The position numbers and the translations under genes are program-made. The notes below the pieces were generated by a model that saw only the letters and a list, made by a program, of their open reading frames with translations, did no database searches and was not told the DNA's origin. From the IMG/VR virus record IMGVR_UViG_3300046698_000515, positions 1 through 64,000 of that record: a stretch of 64,000 bases of DNA. One strand, 5' to 3'. This DNA comes from a virus. Positions 7,913-16,027 of the stretch are shown here, piece after piece (the stretch's first letter is position 1; every line of letters starts with the position of its first letter).

Positions 7913-8200
7913 ATATATTTTCTAATAATATTAACGATATTTATGGTATTATTTGCAATAGATATTGTAGATATTGGAGCAAATAGGTTAACACAGACAG
8001 TGGAAAAGAATCCACCTTATCGGTTAATTACTGATGGTTCACAATATGAAATTCAAGAGAGAACTTTTTTTTGGTATTCTAATTTTACTCCAGCTGGTTG
8101 GAACAAAACTAATGCTTTAGCACGATTAAAAGAATTAAATGATGAAAATTATAGACGAAATCATCCTTTAGCTTGGACTGTAGTAACTAATATCCCTTAA
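7820..8200 (+). CDS. membrane protein with duplicated N-terminus
   Basis: 126 residues from ATG 7820, or 108 from ATG 7874; both give NNKPLLTIKPWA. A hydrophobic segment IYFLIILTIFMVLFAIDIV follows, so the product is a single-pass membrane protein with a soluble C-terminal domain. The duplication adds a second copy of the cytoplasmic leader. Confidence 0.65.
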   Translation: MNNKPLLTIKPWAHYILIMNNKPLLTIKPWAIYFLIILTIFMVLFAIDIVDIGANRLTQTVEKNPPYRLITDGSQYEIQERTFFWYSNFTPAGWNKTNALARLKELNDENYRRNHPLAWTVVTNIP

Positions 8201-8286
8201 TAGAACATAGTTTCTTGTGTACAATACTACTCAAATAACTGTTTTTGCTTGCATATAATGAATATATCGTTTATTGTGTGTATTAT

Positions 8287-8577
8287 ATGAAAATCCTTGA
8301 TTTTTTTAAAAGCTTGTTTCAGGCTAAATCTCATCATAATTTAGGTGATCATTTAATTGGAAAGTGTTCTTGTAGTAAGTTAAATAGTAATTGGGATAAA
8401 TTATTTGTACCTAAAGATAAATTGTTTTCTGTCGATGTATCTGTAAATGAAATAAAAAGAAAGATTTGTAGTTGTGGAGGTGAGATTATTACTACTGGAA
8501 AAGGAATTAAACGCCAAGTATGTTCTGAATGTGGTAAACTTTATCATGACTTTATATATGAAAAAGAAAATATTTAA
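8287..8577 (+). CDS. hypothetical zinc-ribbon protein
   Basis: 96 residues from ATG 8287; a TATAAT box at 8255-8260 makes the upstream ATG unlikely. An amphipathic N-terminus (MKILDFFKSLFQ) is followed by CSC near residue 30 and a CSCGG...CSECG ribbon at the C-terminus. Function unknown. Confidence 0.65.
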   Translation: MKILDFFKSLFQAKSHHNLGDHLIGKCSCSKLNSNWDKLFVPKDKLFSVDVSVNEIKRKICSCGGEIITTGKGIKRQVCSECGKLYHDFIYEKENI

Positions 8578-8725
8578 ATGGAGTATACTATTACCATTAA
8601 TACTTTTAACATTTATTATGGCATTACCATACTTAATAGTAGAAATGGTAAAAGAAATAATAAATTATTCTTTATGGGTAAAAAATAAAGCAGAACAAAT
8701 TACTGAATGGTGGTATGAATTATGA
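8558..8725 (+). CDS. small membrane protein
   Basis: 55 residues from ATG 8558, overlapping the previous stop by 20 bp and coupled to the next gene by ATGA. MKKKIFKW then a hydrophobic helix (SILLPLILLTFIMALPYLIV). Single-pass membrane protein of unknown role. Confidence 0.6.
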   Translation: MKKKIFKWSILLPLILLTFIMALPYLIVEMVKEIINYSLWVKNKAEQITEWWYEL

Positions 8726-9189
8726 AATATAAATTAAGAGAATTTTATTATAACATTAGAGATTTTTTCAATCCACGACAAAAATGGTTAACTCAAAAAA
8801 TTCCTAATCATTGGATTGATAAAGATACTCTTTGGGAAATTTGTATTTTTGAGGGAATTAAACATTACGTTGAAAAGGATGGTGGATTAGGTCACGAGGT
8901 TGGTGATTATGAATCAAGTCAAAATGATCCTACTTTTCCTGAATGGCAAAAAAAGTTTAATAGAGAAGTTAAACAGAACTATGAACTAATAACACAACGC
9001 TTACCTGCTTTGGAAAAGGATTTTGAAGAAGCATGGAAAAAGATACCTCATTTTGAAATTGGTGAAGTTGGAAAGATTGATTATGAAAAGGTGTACGGTG
9101 AAGTTAATCGATTGGAAGAGCAAATTCATAGTCTAAAAACCAGTATAATGTTTTGGGTAATATTTAACCGCAATTCAATATGGACTTAG
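8722..9189 (+). CDS. conserved phage protein of unknown function
   Basis: 155 residues. The N-terminal block (KLREFYYNIRDFFNPRQKWL) followed by IPNHWIDKD resembles a conserved family of small phage proteins. The remainder is acidic and probably coiled-coil (LEKDFEEAWKKIPHFE). In the packed early operon 6903-9694. Confidence 0.75.
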   Translation: MKYKLREFYYNIRDFFNPRQKWLTQKIPNHWIDKDTLWEICIFEGIKHYVEKDGGLGHEVGDYESSQNDPTFPEWQKKFNREVKQNYELITQRLPALEKDFEEAWKKIPHFEIGEVGKIDYEKVYGEVNRLEEQIHSLKTSIMFWVIFNRNSIWT

Positions 9190-9359
9190 AAATTTCAGAG
9201 AGATCAACAGAAAAGGATAAGCAAGGATTCTATCTTCCAAAGGATATAGATACTGTAACTGATGGATATGCTTTTTGGAGTAGTTGGTGTCCTCAATGCG
9301 GTTATAAAACTATTGAAATTGTAAGACCAGGAAAAGTTCAATGCAGTAATTGTGAATGA
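9180..9359 (+). CDS. small zinc-ribbon protein
   Basis: 59 residues, overlapping the genes on both sides (start inside the previous gene, TGA overlapping the next ATG). Two CxxC knuckles, CPQCG and CSNC, at the C-terminus. The overlaps support translation. Confidence 0.65.
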   Translation: MDLEISERSTEKDKQGFYLPKDIDTVTDGYAFWSSWCPQCGYKTIEIVRPGKVQCSNCE

Positions 9360-9694
9360 TAAAGGATATTTTTATGGATGCAGAACAGCAGTTAATTGAC
9401 TTAAGAGTTCAAAACGCACTTTTAACAGAAATTATTAAAATACAAAATTTAAAGGACAATCCTTTCCATGTTAAAATTGGAGAATTAACTAATGAAAATC
9501 GAAAGCTAAAAAATTTAAATCAACATATTCTTATAAAGGTTGACATGTTAGAAACACAATTAGAAAATGTTTCAACTATATTGAGAAATGCCCCTATAGT
9601 CATTTGGGCTGAATCTGCTTTTGAATTTAGGGAGAGATATAAAGAGTGGTTTAAGTCTGTAAATAATATTTTACTTGATTTAAAAATTATTTGA
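9356..9694 (+). CDS. coiled-coil protein
   Basis: 112 residues from the overlapping ATG 9356; ATG 9374 is also possible. Residues 20-80 have heptad-like Leu/Ile spacing (LTEIIKIQNLKDN, IGELTNENRKLKNL). Function unknown. Confidence 0.65.
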   Translation: MIKDIFMDAEQQLIDLRVQNALLTEIIKIQNLKDNPFHVKIGELTNENRKLKNLNQHILIKVDMLETQLENVSTILRNAPIVIWAESAFEFRERYKEWFKSVNNILLDLKII

Positions 9695-9711
9695 GATATC
9701 ATTTATACATT

Positions 9712-9969
9712 ATGAAAATATTCTTATTTGTTCTTGGTGTTCTCCTTATTCTAGGAGGAATCTTTGTTGGCCTCTATTTAGGGATTTGGGTTATGTTTAT
9801 AGGTGGAATCGTTGCTCTTATAACAGACATAAAGGCAGCAAATATTATTCCACTACATATTGCAATTGATATTGCTCGTATTGTTTGTGCATCTGCTGTT
9901 GGTGCGTTTAGTTGGATGATATGTTTTACACTTGGAATGGGCTCAATTGCAATTGCTGCGAAACCTTAA
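9712..9969 (+). CDS. membrane protein
   Basis: 85 residues from ATG 9712 (TTG 9691 is unlikely). Three hydrophobic segments: residues 2-22, 24-40 and 58-78. Gly-rich turns between them. Unknown function. Confidence 0.65.
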   Translation: MKIFLFVLGVLLILGGIFVGLYLGIWVMFIGGIVALITDIKAANIIPLHIAIDIARIVCASAVGAFSWMICFTLGMGSIAIAAKP

Positions 9970-9970
9970 T

Positions 9971-10708
9971 ATGAAAAACGTTTTTGTTATTCCAGTTCAT
10001 AGTTTTGTTGATTTAATTACAAATAGTTCTTCTGAATTATTTGTTTGTAATGGTAATAAATCTATTGAAGCAATTAAAGAAGTTCTCATACAACTTACTA
10101 AGAATCATAATGAGCTTTCTGAAGATAAAATAAATCTTGATATTTTGTTTACTTCAGTGTTTAAAGAGCCGGAAATTGTAGAATATTCTTTTGATTATTA
10201 TTTGTTTCCTCAAAATCTTCGAGATGAGTATGAAAAATATCATCATGTTCCAGGAGAATATAATTCGTTTTTTCCATATGAAGAAAGACAAGAGTACAAA
10301 GATTTAGAGTTTGCAGAACAGCAAATGGAACTTGAAGTAAATATTCATGAAAAGGATTTATACAAAACAAATAAAATAGAGTATGAACGAAGATGGAATA
10401 TAGTTTTTGAGAAACGTGATGAAATCTGGAAAGAGTGGAACCGAAAAAAATGTGCTTCCGTTTTTGAATTATATAAACATTTTCTTATTAGTAATAATTT
10501 ACCTGAATGGAAAGAAAAAGAATTTAATTTAAACAAATTATATGCAAATAAGAAAGAGTATAATTTCTTTCGCACCTGCTTAAGTTGGGGTATTAGTTGT
10601 AAGAAAGGAGATATCTTTCTTTACTCAGCAATCTATAATACTATTCCATATGAAATGATGGAAGCTATAACAGCATATTTAAATGCTCAAAGATTACATT
10701 TAGGATAA
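9971..10708 (+). CDS. HSFVDLITNSS-motif protein 1
   Basis: 245 residues from ATG 9971, one base after the previous stop. The N-terminus IPVHSFVDLITNSSSELFV is shared almost unchanged with the next two genes. The remainder is long, acidic and aromatic-rich, unlike the other two. This is the first of three adjacent paralogues sitting directly upstream of a radical SAM enzyme, so the motif may be a recognition or modification site. That link is inference. Confidence 0.75.
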   Translation: MKNVFVIPVHSFVDLITNSSSELFVCNGNKSIEAIKEVLIQLTKNHNELSEDKINLDILFTSVFKEPEIVEYSFDYYLFPQNLRDEYEKYHHVPGEYNSFFPYEERQEYKDLEFAEQQMELEVNIHEKDLYKTNKIEYERRWNIVFEKRDEIWKEWNRKKCASVFELYKHFLISNNLPEWKEKEFNLNKLYANKKEYNFFRTCLSWGISCKKGDIFLYSAIYNTIPYEMMEAITAYLNAQRLHLG

Positions 10709-10711
10709 TTT

Positions 10712-11035
10712 ATGACAAAAAAATACATAATAAAAATACACTCGTTCGTTGATTTAATCACGAATTCATCAACTGAAATCTATGTTGCAGCAGGTGAACA
10801 TACCGTTAAAGCTGTAAAGGAGATTATTAACAATATCCTTCTAATTGGAGGTAGTAAACTTATTGCTGACGATTTGTTTGAAATTTCTCTCAGTAATAGT
10901 GATGTTGGTGAATATTCATCAGTGGAATTAAATGTTAAAGCAAAAGATCAAAAATCTCCTGATGCCCTTACAGCAGCTAAACTATTAAGTGACTTAACTG
11001 GCTTATTTTCCATTGAAGCACAATATAATGGCTAA
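10712..11035 (+). CDS. HSFVDLITNSS-motif protein 2
   Basis: 107 residues, 3 bp after paralogue 1. IKIHSFVDLITNSSTEIYV at residues 7-25, then VKAVKEIINNILLIGGSK, which is also found in paralogue 3. The C-terminal third differs. Confidence 0.75.
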   Translation: MTKKYIIKIHSFVDLITNSSTEIYVAAGEHTVKAVKEIINNILLIGGSKLIADDLFEISLSNSDVGEYSSVELNVKAKDQKSPDALTAAKLLSDLTGLFSIEAQYNG

Positions 11036-11038
11036 TTT

Positions 11039-11407
11039 ATGAAACAATATATTATTCCAGTCCATTCGTTTGTTGACCTAATTACTAACTCATCAACAGA
11101 AATCTATGTTTCACCTACAAATAAAACTGTAACTACATTAAAAGAAATAATTAATGAGATTCTTAGAATAGGTGGAAGTAAACAAACTTGTGATGATTTA
11201 GTTAATATCTCTCTTGAACAAGTCTGTGATTGTGCTGAATATCTAGAAGGTGAAGATCTTGAAGAACACAATCCAAAAACATGTGATTGTGCGAAGACAA
11301 ATCTAGTTATAACTGCTAAAGGTGAAGATAAAAAAGAATATAAAAAGTTAATAACAGCACTAAGTAAACTTATCAGTACTATTGAGTATGGTGAAAAAAT
11401 AAATTGA
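11039..11407 (+). CDS. HSFVDLITNSS-motif protein 3, Cys-rich
   Basis: 122 residues, 3 bp after paralogue 2. IPVHSFVDLITNSSTEIYV at residues 5-23, IINEILRIGGSK as in paralogue 2, then two CDCA motifs (VCDCAEY and TCDCAKT) about 26 residues apart. The Cys pairs could bind metal or be modified by the neighbouring radical SAM enzyme (inference). Confidence 0.75.
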   Translation: MKQYIIPVHSFVDLITNSSTEIYVSPTNKTVTTLKEIINEILRIGGSKQTCDDLVNISLEQVCDCAEYLEGEDLEEHNPKTCDCAKTNLVITAKGEDKKEYKKLITALSKLISTIEYGEKIN

Positions 11408-11413
11408 TATTTT

Positions 11414-12271
11414 ATGCGCACTCGTCGAGAAGAATCTGCAAATTATTCCTCTGTATTTATCAATGGCAAAACGCTTAGGTTTTGCATTGATCAAAGTAAA
11501 CCAATTACAGAATTAAAATTTCCGGAATTTTACGATGTGTCGTGCGGCAATAAATGTGAGACTGGAAAATGCTGTTACTGTTATGCTAGTGGAAATCCAA
11601 AAGGAACACATTATAACAATGTTGTTGAAAAAATAAAAACATATTTTGGTAAAATGTCTCTCAATGAGCGACCTTATCAAGTTGCAATTGGTGGTCAACA
11701 AGAGCCTATTGAACATCCAGAATTTGAAAATGTATTAAAAGCTTTTTGTGAATTAGATATTGTTCCAAATATCACTACTAATGGAGTATTAGTTGATCAA
11801 TCTATAGTTGACATCATTAAGAAATACTGTGGTGGTGTTGCAGTCACCCTACATCCACATCTTGAAGAACACTGGCGAAGAGCAATAAACATGTTCGTTC
11901 AAAACAACATTCGAACCAATATTCATATAATCGTATCAAACAATGAAACAATTGAAGCATTGAAGCGGATATACGCAGAGCTTAATGATAAAATTGAGTA
12001 TTATGTGTTGCTTCCGTATAAACCAGTTGGCTATGCTAAAAATAAACCGATTGCGATTGACTATGATAAATTAGAAGAATTTTTAGATTTGAATTTTAAT
12101 AATGCAAATATTGCATTAGGGGCTAACTTCTATGAATTTTTGACTAATAAGAGGAAGTGGAATGTGTCATTATACCCACCTGAAATTATGTCTAAGTATT
12201 TGGTGCTTGATGATAATTTGAGTTTGTATAATAATAGTTTTGACATGAAATTAGTGACAGGAAATATATGA
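11414..12271 (+). CDS. radical SAM protein with variant cysteine motif
   Basis: 285 residues. The N-terminal region PEFYDVSCGNKCETGKCCYC (~residues 35-54) corresponds to the radical SAM cluster motif, but the spacing is C-x4-C-x2-C (or uses the extra Cys of CGNKC) instead of the canonical C-x3-C-x2-C. It is followed by AIGGQQEPIEHPEF (the GGEP-like SAM-binding motif) and a TIM-barrel pattern (NITTNGVL, VAVTLHPHLEEHW, NIRTNIHIIVS). No C-terminal SPASM domain. It follows three HSFVDLITNSS proteins and overlaps the next gene by ATGA. Substrate unknown; processing of those proteins is possible. Confidence 0.8.
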   Translation: MRTRREESANYSSVFINGKTLRFCIDQSKPITELKFPEFYDVSCGNKCETGKCCYCYASGNPKGTHYNNVVEKIKTYFGKMSLNERPYQVAIGGQQEPIEHPEFENVLKAFCELDIVPNITTNGVLVDQSIVDIIKKYCGGVAVTLHPHLEEHWRRAINMFVQNNIRTNIHIIVSNNETIEALKRIYAELNDKIEYYVLLPYKPVGYAKNKPIAIDYDKLEEFLDLNFNNANIALGANFYEFLTNKRKWNVSLYPPEIMSKYLVLDDNLSLYNNSFDMKLVTGNI

Positions 12272-12465
12272 ATTATACACTTAATGTTTGTGATAAAAAT
12301 ATTAAACCAAAACCAGGTTTTGGTAACTGTATTTTATCTCTTGAATTTCAGACTATAAGTCCATTTGAAGTTAAAAGGGTATTTGATACATTTTATCCAA
12401 AACCGAGATATAATGTTGAAATGGTAAAAGTTGATATGTCAAACAGACCATTAAATGGGTGGTAA
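12268..12465 (+). CDS. small protein coupled to radical SAM gene
   Basis: 65 residues, ATGA overlap with the radical SAM gene. Predicted beta-alpha-beta (GNCILSLEFQTISPFEVKRVFDTFY). It might be a small accessory or peptide-binding partner; the sequence alone does not show this. Confidence 0.6.
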   Translation: MNYTLNVCDKNIKPKPGFGNCILSLEFQTISPFEVKRVFDTFYPKPRYNVEMVKVDMSNRPLNGW

Positions 12466-12467
12466 TA

Positions 12468-12745
12468 ATGTGTATTTTCTGTAAGAGGGATGTTAAGACA
12501 AGAGAACATCATATAATTCCTCGTTGTAAAGGCGGAACTAAGACTGTTCCTGCTTGTGAGAATTGTGAGAATTTTATTCACGCGACATGGAGTCACTTAC
12601 AATTACGTGATACGTATAAAACGTTGAAACAATTTTAACATCTCCTGAATTTCAAAAATTCTTGAAGTGGCTCTTAAAACAAAAAGAAACAACGTATTTC
12701 AGAAGTGATAAAAGTTGCAAACGTGATAAGTACAAATATCATTAA
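12468..12745 (+). pseudogene. small HNH endonuclease, apparent -1 frameshift
   Basis: The first frame (12468-12638) encodes CIFCKRDVKTREHHIIPRCK and then CENCENFIHATWSHLQLRDTY, a compact HNH of a known phage family, and stops at 56 residues. The -1 frame from an AAAA run at 12618-12621 continues as NVETILTSPEFQKFLKWLL to a stop at 12743-12745, which is the C-terminal region expected for this family. The intact product would be about 92 residues. Either a one-base deletion, an assembly error, or recoding. Confidence 0.7.
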
Positions 12746-12748
12746 GTT

Positions 12749-13024
12749 ATGGCAAAAAAAGCTAAAAAAGGAAAAGAGGAATTGCAGACAACTAATTATT
12801 GGATAAGTCATACTGGAATTAAAGTTCATGGTGTAATAACTGATTTGAATGAAGCCGAACTTCCAACCAAGAGTTGGGTAACAGATAATCTTCCATTTGT
12901 TGTTCCTATTTCAAAAATTAATTTTCTACAAAGGTGTTCCGTTTCTATTTGTACTTACCCTATTGAAATTCTTTCAACTGATTCGTTACGAAATTTTCTG
13001 CTAAAAATTCTTAATACACCATGA
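12749..13024 (+). CDS. hypothetical protein
   Basis: 91 residues. Lys-rich start (MAKKAKKGKEEL) then a beta-rich domain. Overlaps the next gene by ATGA. Not recognised. Confidence 0.65.
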   Translation: MAKKAKKGKEELQTTNYWISHTGIKVHGVITDLNEAELPTKSWVTDNLPFVVPISKINFLQRCSVSICTYPIEILSTDSLRNFLLKILNTP

Positions 13025-13236
13025 AAACACCACAAAATGGAGACAAGTTAAGTAGGGAAGAAGTATTTAATTGGATTATAAAAAATCTAAATAAAGCAAA
13101 TACAAATAGTGAAAATGGCTACGATGAATTATGTGATTTATTTGAAGCTAGTTTTAGTTATTCCAATGACGTTAAAATTAGGTATTCTGGACCAAATAAA
13201 ATATTTGAAGTTTATGAAAATACAAATTATAATTAA
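13021..13236 (+). CDS. hypothetical protein
   Basis: 71 residues, acidic, with NWIIKNLNKANTN near the N-terminus. Coupled to the upstream gene by ATGA. Not recognised. Confidence 0.6.
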   Translation: MKTPQNGDKLSREEVFNWIIKNLNKANTNSENGYDELCDLFEASFSYSNDVKIRYSGPNKIFEVYENTNYN

Positions 13237-13242
13237 CACACT

Positions 13243-13551
13243 ATGAATATTGAAGAAATTAATGCATTACTAACTAGTGAAAAACTATATTGTGGAAGAC
13301 TAATTTCAGCACATAAAACTAGTCCTAAAGGCCACGTTTGTGTGTTCAACGCAAACATTATAACTGAGTCAGCAGGTAAGATTTGGTTTGGTGATTTAGA
13401 TTTAACAAAAGAAGGAATTCTTCTTAAACAAATTTCAGAAGTGATTGGTGAACCATTATATGTTTTGAGAGAAATGGATGCTCGGTTTGGAACTGAAGAA
13501 AAATCCAGTTTGGAACTAATCAAAAAAGCAGTTTGGTCAACAAAGGAATAA
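13243..13551 (+). CDS. hypothetical protein
   Basis: 102 residues in a tight gene run. The centre reads VCVFNANIITESAGKIWFGDLDL, with a helical C-terminus. Such short early proteins in T4-like phages often modify host functions, but nothing here identifies a role. Confidence 0.7.
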   Translation: MNIEEINALLTSEKLYCGRLISAHKTSPKGHVCVFNANIITESAGKIWFGDLDLTKEGILLKQISEVIGEPLYVLREMDARFGTEEKSSLELIKKAVWSTKE

Positions 13552-13552
13552 T

Positions 13553-13828
13553 ATGATAAACCAAAAAGGTGTGCCTGCATTTCCGAGAAGCGTTAGGAAA
13601 TACTCTGCATTTCCGAAAAAACGTTCAGTACACCATAGATTTGATGTAGATAATTTAATACATGATCCTCCTCAAGATGGAATGGATTTACGTGATTGGT
13701 TTGCTGGTTATGCAACTGAACAAGATACGTACCGCTGGCAAACAGAGGGATTAACTATAGCGGTAACAAGAGAAGCTGCCAAATACCGATATGCTGATGC
13801 TATGATTGCTGAACGAGAAAGGAAATAA
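13553..13828 (+). CDS. conserved phage protein (LRDWFAG family)
   Basis: 91 residues. The C-terminal half GMDLRDWFAGYA followed by AAKYRYADAMIAERER matches a short domain found in many phage and prophage proteins of unknown function. The N-terminus is basic (RSVRKYSAFPKKRSVHHR). Confidence 0.75.
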   Translation: MINQKGVPAFPRSVRKYSAFPKKRSVHHRFDVDNLIHDPPQDGMDLRDWFAGYATEQDTYRWQTEGLTIAVTREAAKYRYADAMIAERERK

Positions 13829-13829
13829 T

Positions 13830-14048
13830 ATGGGTTGTAATAATTATACAATTGAATGTCCAAAATGTAAGGCTGTAATAGAAGCAGACGTTGACATTTC
13901 TGAGCACATAGTTGATTGGGCTGAGGAGTGTGAAGAGTGTGGTTATAAATTCACTCAAGATGAAGTGTTAAAAATTTATGATGATGCTCTCACTGATTGT
14001 TTGTCAAGTATGATTGATCATGCTCATGAAATGTCTAAAGATCGTTAA
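13830..14048 (+). CDS. small zinc-ribbon protein
   Basis: 72 residues. ATG 13830 has an AAGGAAA ribosome site and is preferred to an upstream start. CPKC near residue 10 and CEECGY near 33 form a rubredoxin-like knuckle pair, followed by an acidic helix. Confidence 0.65.
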   Translation: MGCNNYTIECPKCKAVIEADVDISEHIVDWAEECEECGYKFTQDEVLKIYDDALTDCLSSMIDHAHEMSKDR

Positions 14049-14059
14049 GAATAAAATTT

Positions 14060-14269
14060 ATGAAAAACATTAAAAACACCACATTAGTATTATTAACTAT
14101 TATGATAGTTATTATAGGAGTAGTTGGAACGGGTTGTGAGGTAGTTGCTAATCCATATCCTCAACCATATTATTCTAATTATTATCCATACAATTACTAC
14201 CCTTATTACTACTATCCTCCTGTTTCAGTTAGGATTGATGGTGGATATCACGGCGGTTGGCGTCGCTAA
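14060..14269 (+). CDS. small Tyr/Pro-rich lipoprotein
   Basis: 69 residues. N-terminal hydrophobic helix (TTLVLLTIMIVIIGVVG) ending in a probable lipobox VGTGC at residue ~26. The mature part is almost only Tyr, Pro and Asn (PYPQPYYSNYYPYNYYPYYY). Likely a small membrane-anchored envelope protein. Confidence 0.65.
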   Translation: MKNIKNTTLVLLTIMIVIIGVVGTGCEVVANPYPQPYYSNYYPYNYYPYYYYPPVSVRIDGGYHGGWRR

Positions 14270-14274
14270 AACAA

Positions 14275-14694
14275 ATGCAAAATTCAAATGATCCATTACA
14301 AACAGTAGTTGAATCTTTTAAAAAGCTTGGTTGGATATCTCAAATTGAGCGTCTAGGTAGAGATGGTTTTGCAGTTAAAGATAGTGATAATAATGAAAAA
14401 TTTGATGTTTATTTTTATCGTGTTGGTAAACATCTTTCTCTTGAAGGTAAAGAAATAGCTGCAGCTATACAATTTAGCGTTTATGTTGTAATGCCTTGGA
14501 GCGAACAAATCAAAAATAACGAATTCAATATTCCTATTGATGATGTACCTATTGATAGTAATTTAGATGAACACGTTCAAACAATTGTTGATCAAATAAC
14601 AGCTTTTGTTCTTCCAGAACGTCCTACACCTTTAGAAGTTGAAAATTATAAATTTGACAAAAAAGCAGATCAAAAATATGATTTGTCTATATAA
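14275..14694 (+). CDS. hypothetical protein
   Basis: 139 residues from ATG 14275. Alpha/beta fold likely; SFKKLGWISQIERLGRDGFAV near residue 13 and an acidic central part. Not recognised. Confidence 0.7.
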   Translation: MQNSNDPLQTVVESFKKLGWISQIERLGRDGFAVKDSDNNEKFDVYFYRVGKHLSLEGKEIAAAIQFSVYVVMPWSEQIKNNEFNIPIDDVPIDSNLDEHVQTIVDQITAFVLPERPTPLEVENYKFDKKADQKYDLSI

Positions 14695-14703
14695 AAGATT
14701 ATC

Positions 14704-14732
14704 TTGATCTTTATACAATTTGTAGCTATAAT
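14704..14732 (+). promoter_or_regulatory. sigma70-type promoter
   Basis: TTGATC at 14704-14709, 17-bp spacer, TATAAT at 14727-14732, seven bases before the ATG at 14739. Confidence 0.7.
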
Positions 14733-14738
14733 TCTTAT

Positions 14739-15014
14739 ATGGAAATAGCATACAAAGAAAATGATACGGTATATTTTGTTATCCTTATAAAAGGTAGAGC
14801 ATCTTTACAAGGACAAGTATTCCGAAAGCCTTACTTTCTTGCTGTTGAAGGAAAAGTTGCATCAATTTATAAACCCACTAAAGTTAGTATTCCATTATTA
14901 TCAATACAGGTTCCAAAATGGCCATTAAGATATTTGATTGAACCTGAACATTGTTTTAAAACACAAGAAGATGCTAATAAGGTAGCAACCGAAAAAACGG
15001 CTAAATTAGGTTAA
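14739..15014 (+). CDS. hypothetical protein
   Basis: 91 residues, beta-rich. The promoter -10 box is so close that the transcript would be nearly leaderless. Contains EHCFKTQEDANKVATEK, a phrase common at the C-terminus of small phage proteins of unknown function. Confidence 0.65.
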   Translation: MEIAYKENDTVYFVILIKGRASLQGQVFRKPYFLAVEGKVASIYKPTKVSIPLLSIQVPKWPLRYLIEPEHCFKTQEDANKVATEKTAKLG

Positions 15015-15018
15015 TTTT

Positions 15019-15204
15019 ATGAATAAAGAAATAATGAAAAAAGCTGGATTTAGTGAACACGTTAAACTAGTTGAAGAAGCGTGTTGTCCATTTTGTGGAA
15101 CAAACATTATTCTTGAAGAATTTCGCGATGAAATTTCACGTAGTGAATTTAAGATTAGTGGTTTATGCCAAAAGTGTCAAGATAAAGCATTTGGTACTTA
15201 TTAG
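15019..15204 (+). CDS. small zinc-ribbon protein
   Basis: 61 residues. CCPFCG near residue 21 and CQKCQD near 50 form a treble-clef or ribbon. Four bases after the previous gene; convergent with the next. Confidence 0.65.
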   Translation: MNKEIMKKAGFSEHVKLVEEACCPFCGTNIILEEFRDEISRSEFKISGLCQKCQDKAFGTY

Positions 15205-15626
15205 TCGTCAGCAGTAAGGTACTTTTGAGCTCCACCTAAATTACCAAGTGCAAGACGAGGATCTTCTTCATGTAAATCATCAAACTCATTAATAGGATGG
15301 TAAGTTTTACGTTTATCATCCCATTTAAAGTTGGCAGAAACAATATAAGCATCTTCTGTAGTTGTTACATCAGGATTATCAATACTGATTTGCATAGTTA
15401 AATTAGGATCATTTTCACATGCAGCTTTTACTACATTACCCATTCTACCAATAATTCTATAGACAACATTTGTTTCGCCTGAATGAGGACCACCTTCGTA
15501 AATTTCTTTAACTTTAATAATAGTAGGAAGTACTGTAGTACCTTCTCCGTATGTTTCCGTTAATAAAATAGAGGGTTTAACATTAACATATGCTTTTGAT
15601 AAACCTTTGATATCACTATTAGTCAT
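15201..15626 (-). CDS. late protein of unknown function
   Basis: 141 residues on the minus strand, preceded by the late motif ATAAATA (15632-15638). The placement of the late promoter suggests a virion or morphogenesis role. Sequence is beta-rich and acidic; no family recognised. Confidence 0.7.
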   Translation of the reverse strand: MTNSDIKGLSKAYVNVKPSILLTETYGEGTTVLPTIIKVKEIYEGGPHSGETNVVYRIIGRMGNVVKAACENDPNLTMQISIDNPDVTTTEDAYIVSANFKWDDKRKTYHPINEFDDLHEEDPRLALGNLGGAQKYLTADD

Positions 15627-15631
15627 GTAAT

Positions 15632-15638
15632 TATTTAT
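15632..15638 (-). promoter_or_regulatory. T4-type late promoter
   Basis: ATAAATA on the minus strand, continued AATTAC to the ATG of the 15626 gene. The same ATAAATAATTA string recurs before other late genes here. Confidence 0.65.
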
Positions 15639-15683
15639 AGAAAGTAGTGGAATTTTACATGATTTAATTTATTATGTTAGTAT

Positions 15684-15923
15684 ATGACATTGAAGAAATT
15701 TATTGAGAAGTATGAATTATCCGATTTTGTTTTAATTGATAAAATTCCTATCAAACATCCTGAAACAGGAGAAAAGATTTATATTGTTTCAAATTGGATG
15801 AGTGGATTTTGGTATAGGAAATTACCAAGCCAGAAAGAAGGACAAATGTGGCCTGTTCAATATCCTGGTGATTTGAATGACTTAGAAGTGCATAAGGATG
15901 CAAAGAAGGAATTAGAATTATGA
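15684..15923 (+). CDS. hypothetical protein
   Basis: 79 residues, with WMSGFWYRKLPSQKEGQMWP in the centre. Coupled to the next small gene by ATGA. Not recognised. Confidence 0.65.
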   Translation: MTLKKFIEKYELSDFVLIDKIPIKHPETGEKIYIVSNWMSGFWYRKLPSQKEGQMWPVQYPGDLNDLEVHKDAKKELEL

Positions 15924-16027
15924 ATGAATGTAAAGATGGAATTTATCAAGTTACAACTTGTAACGAGAGTACAGATTGGGAAACTGGCGTACTAGATGAT
16001 TTAAAACTTATTCCTTTTACATTATGA
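15920..16027 (+). CDS. very small protein
   Basis: 35 residues (MNECKDGIYQVTTCNESTDW...). ATGA overlaps at both ends support translation despite the short length. Confidence 0.55.
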   Translation: MNECKDGIYQVTTCNESTDWETGVLDDLKLIPFTL

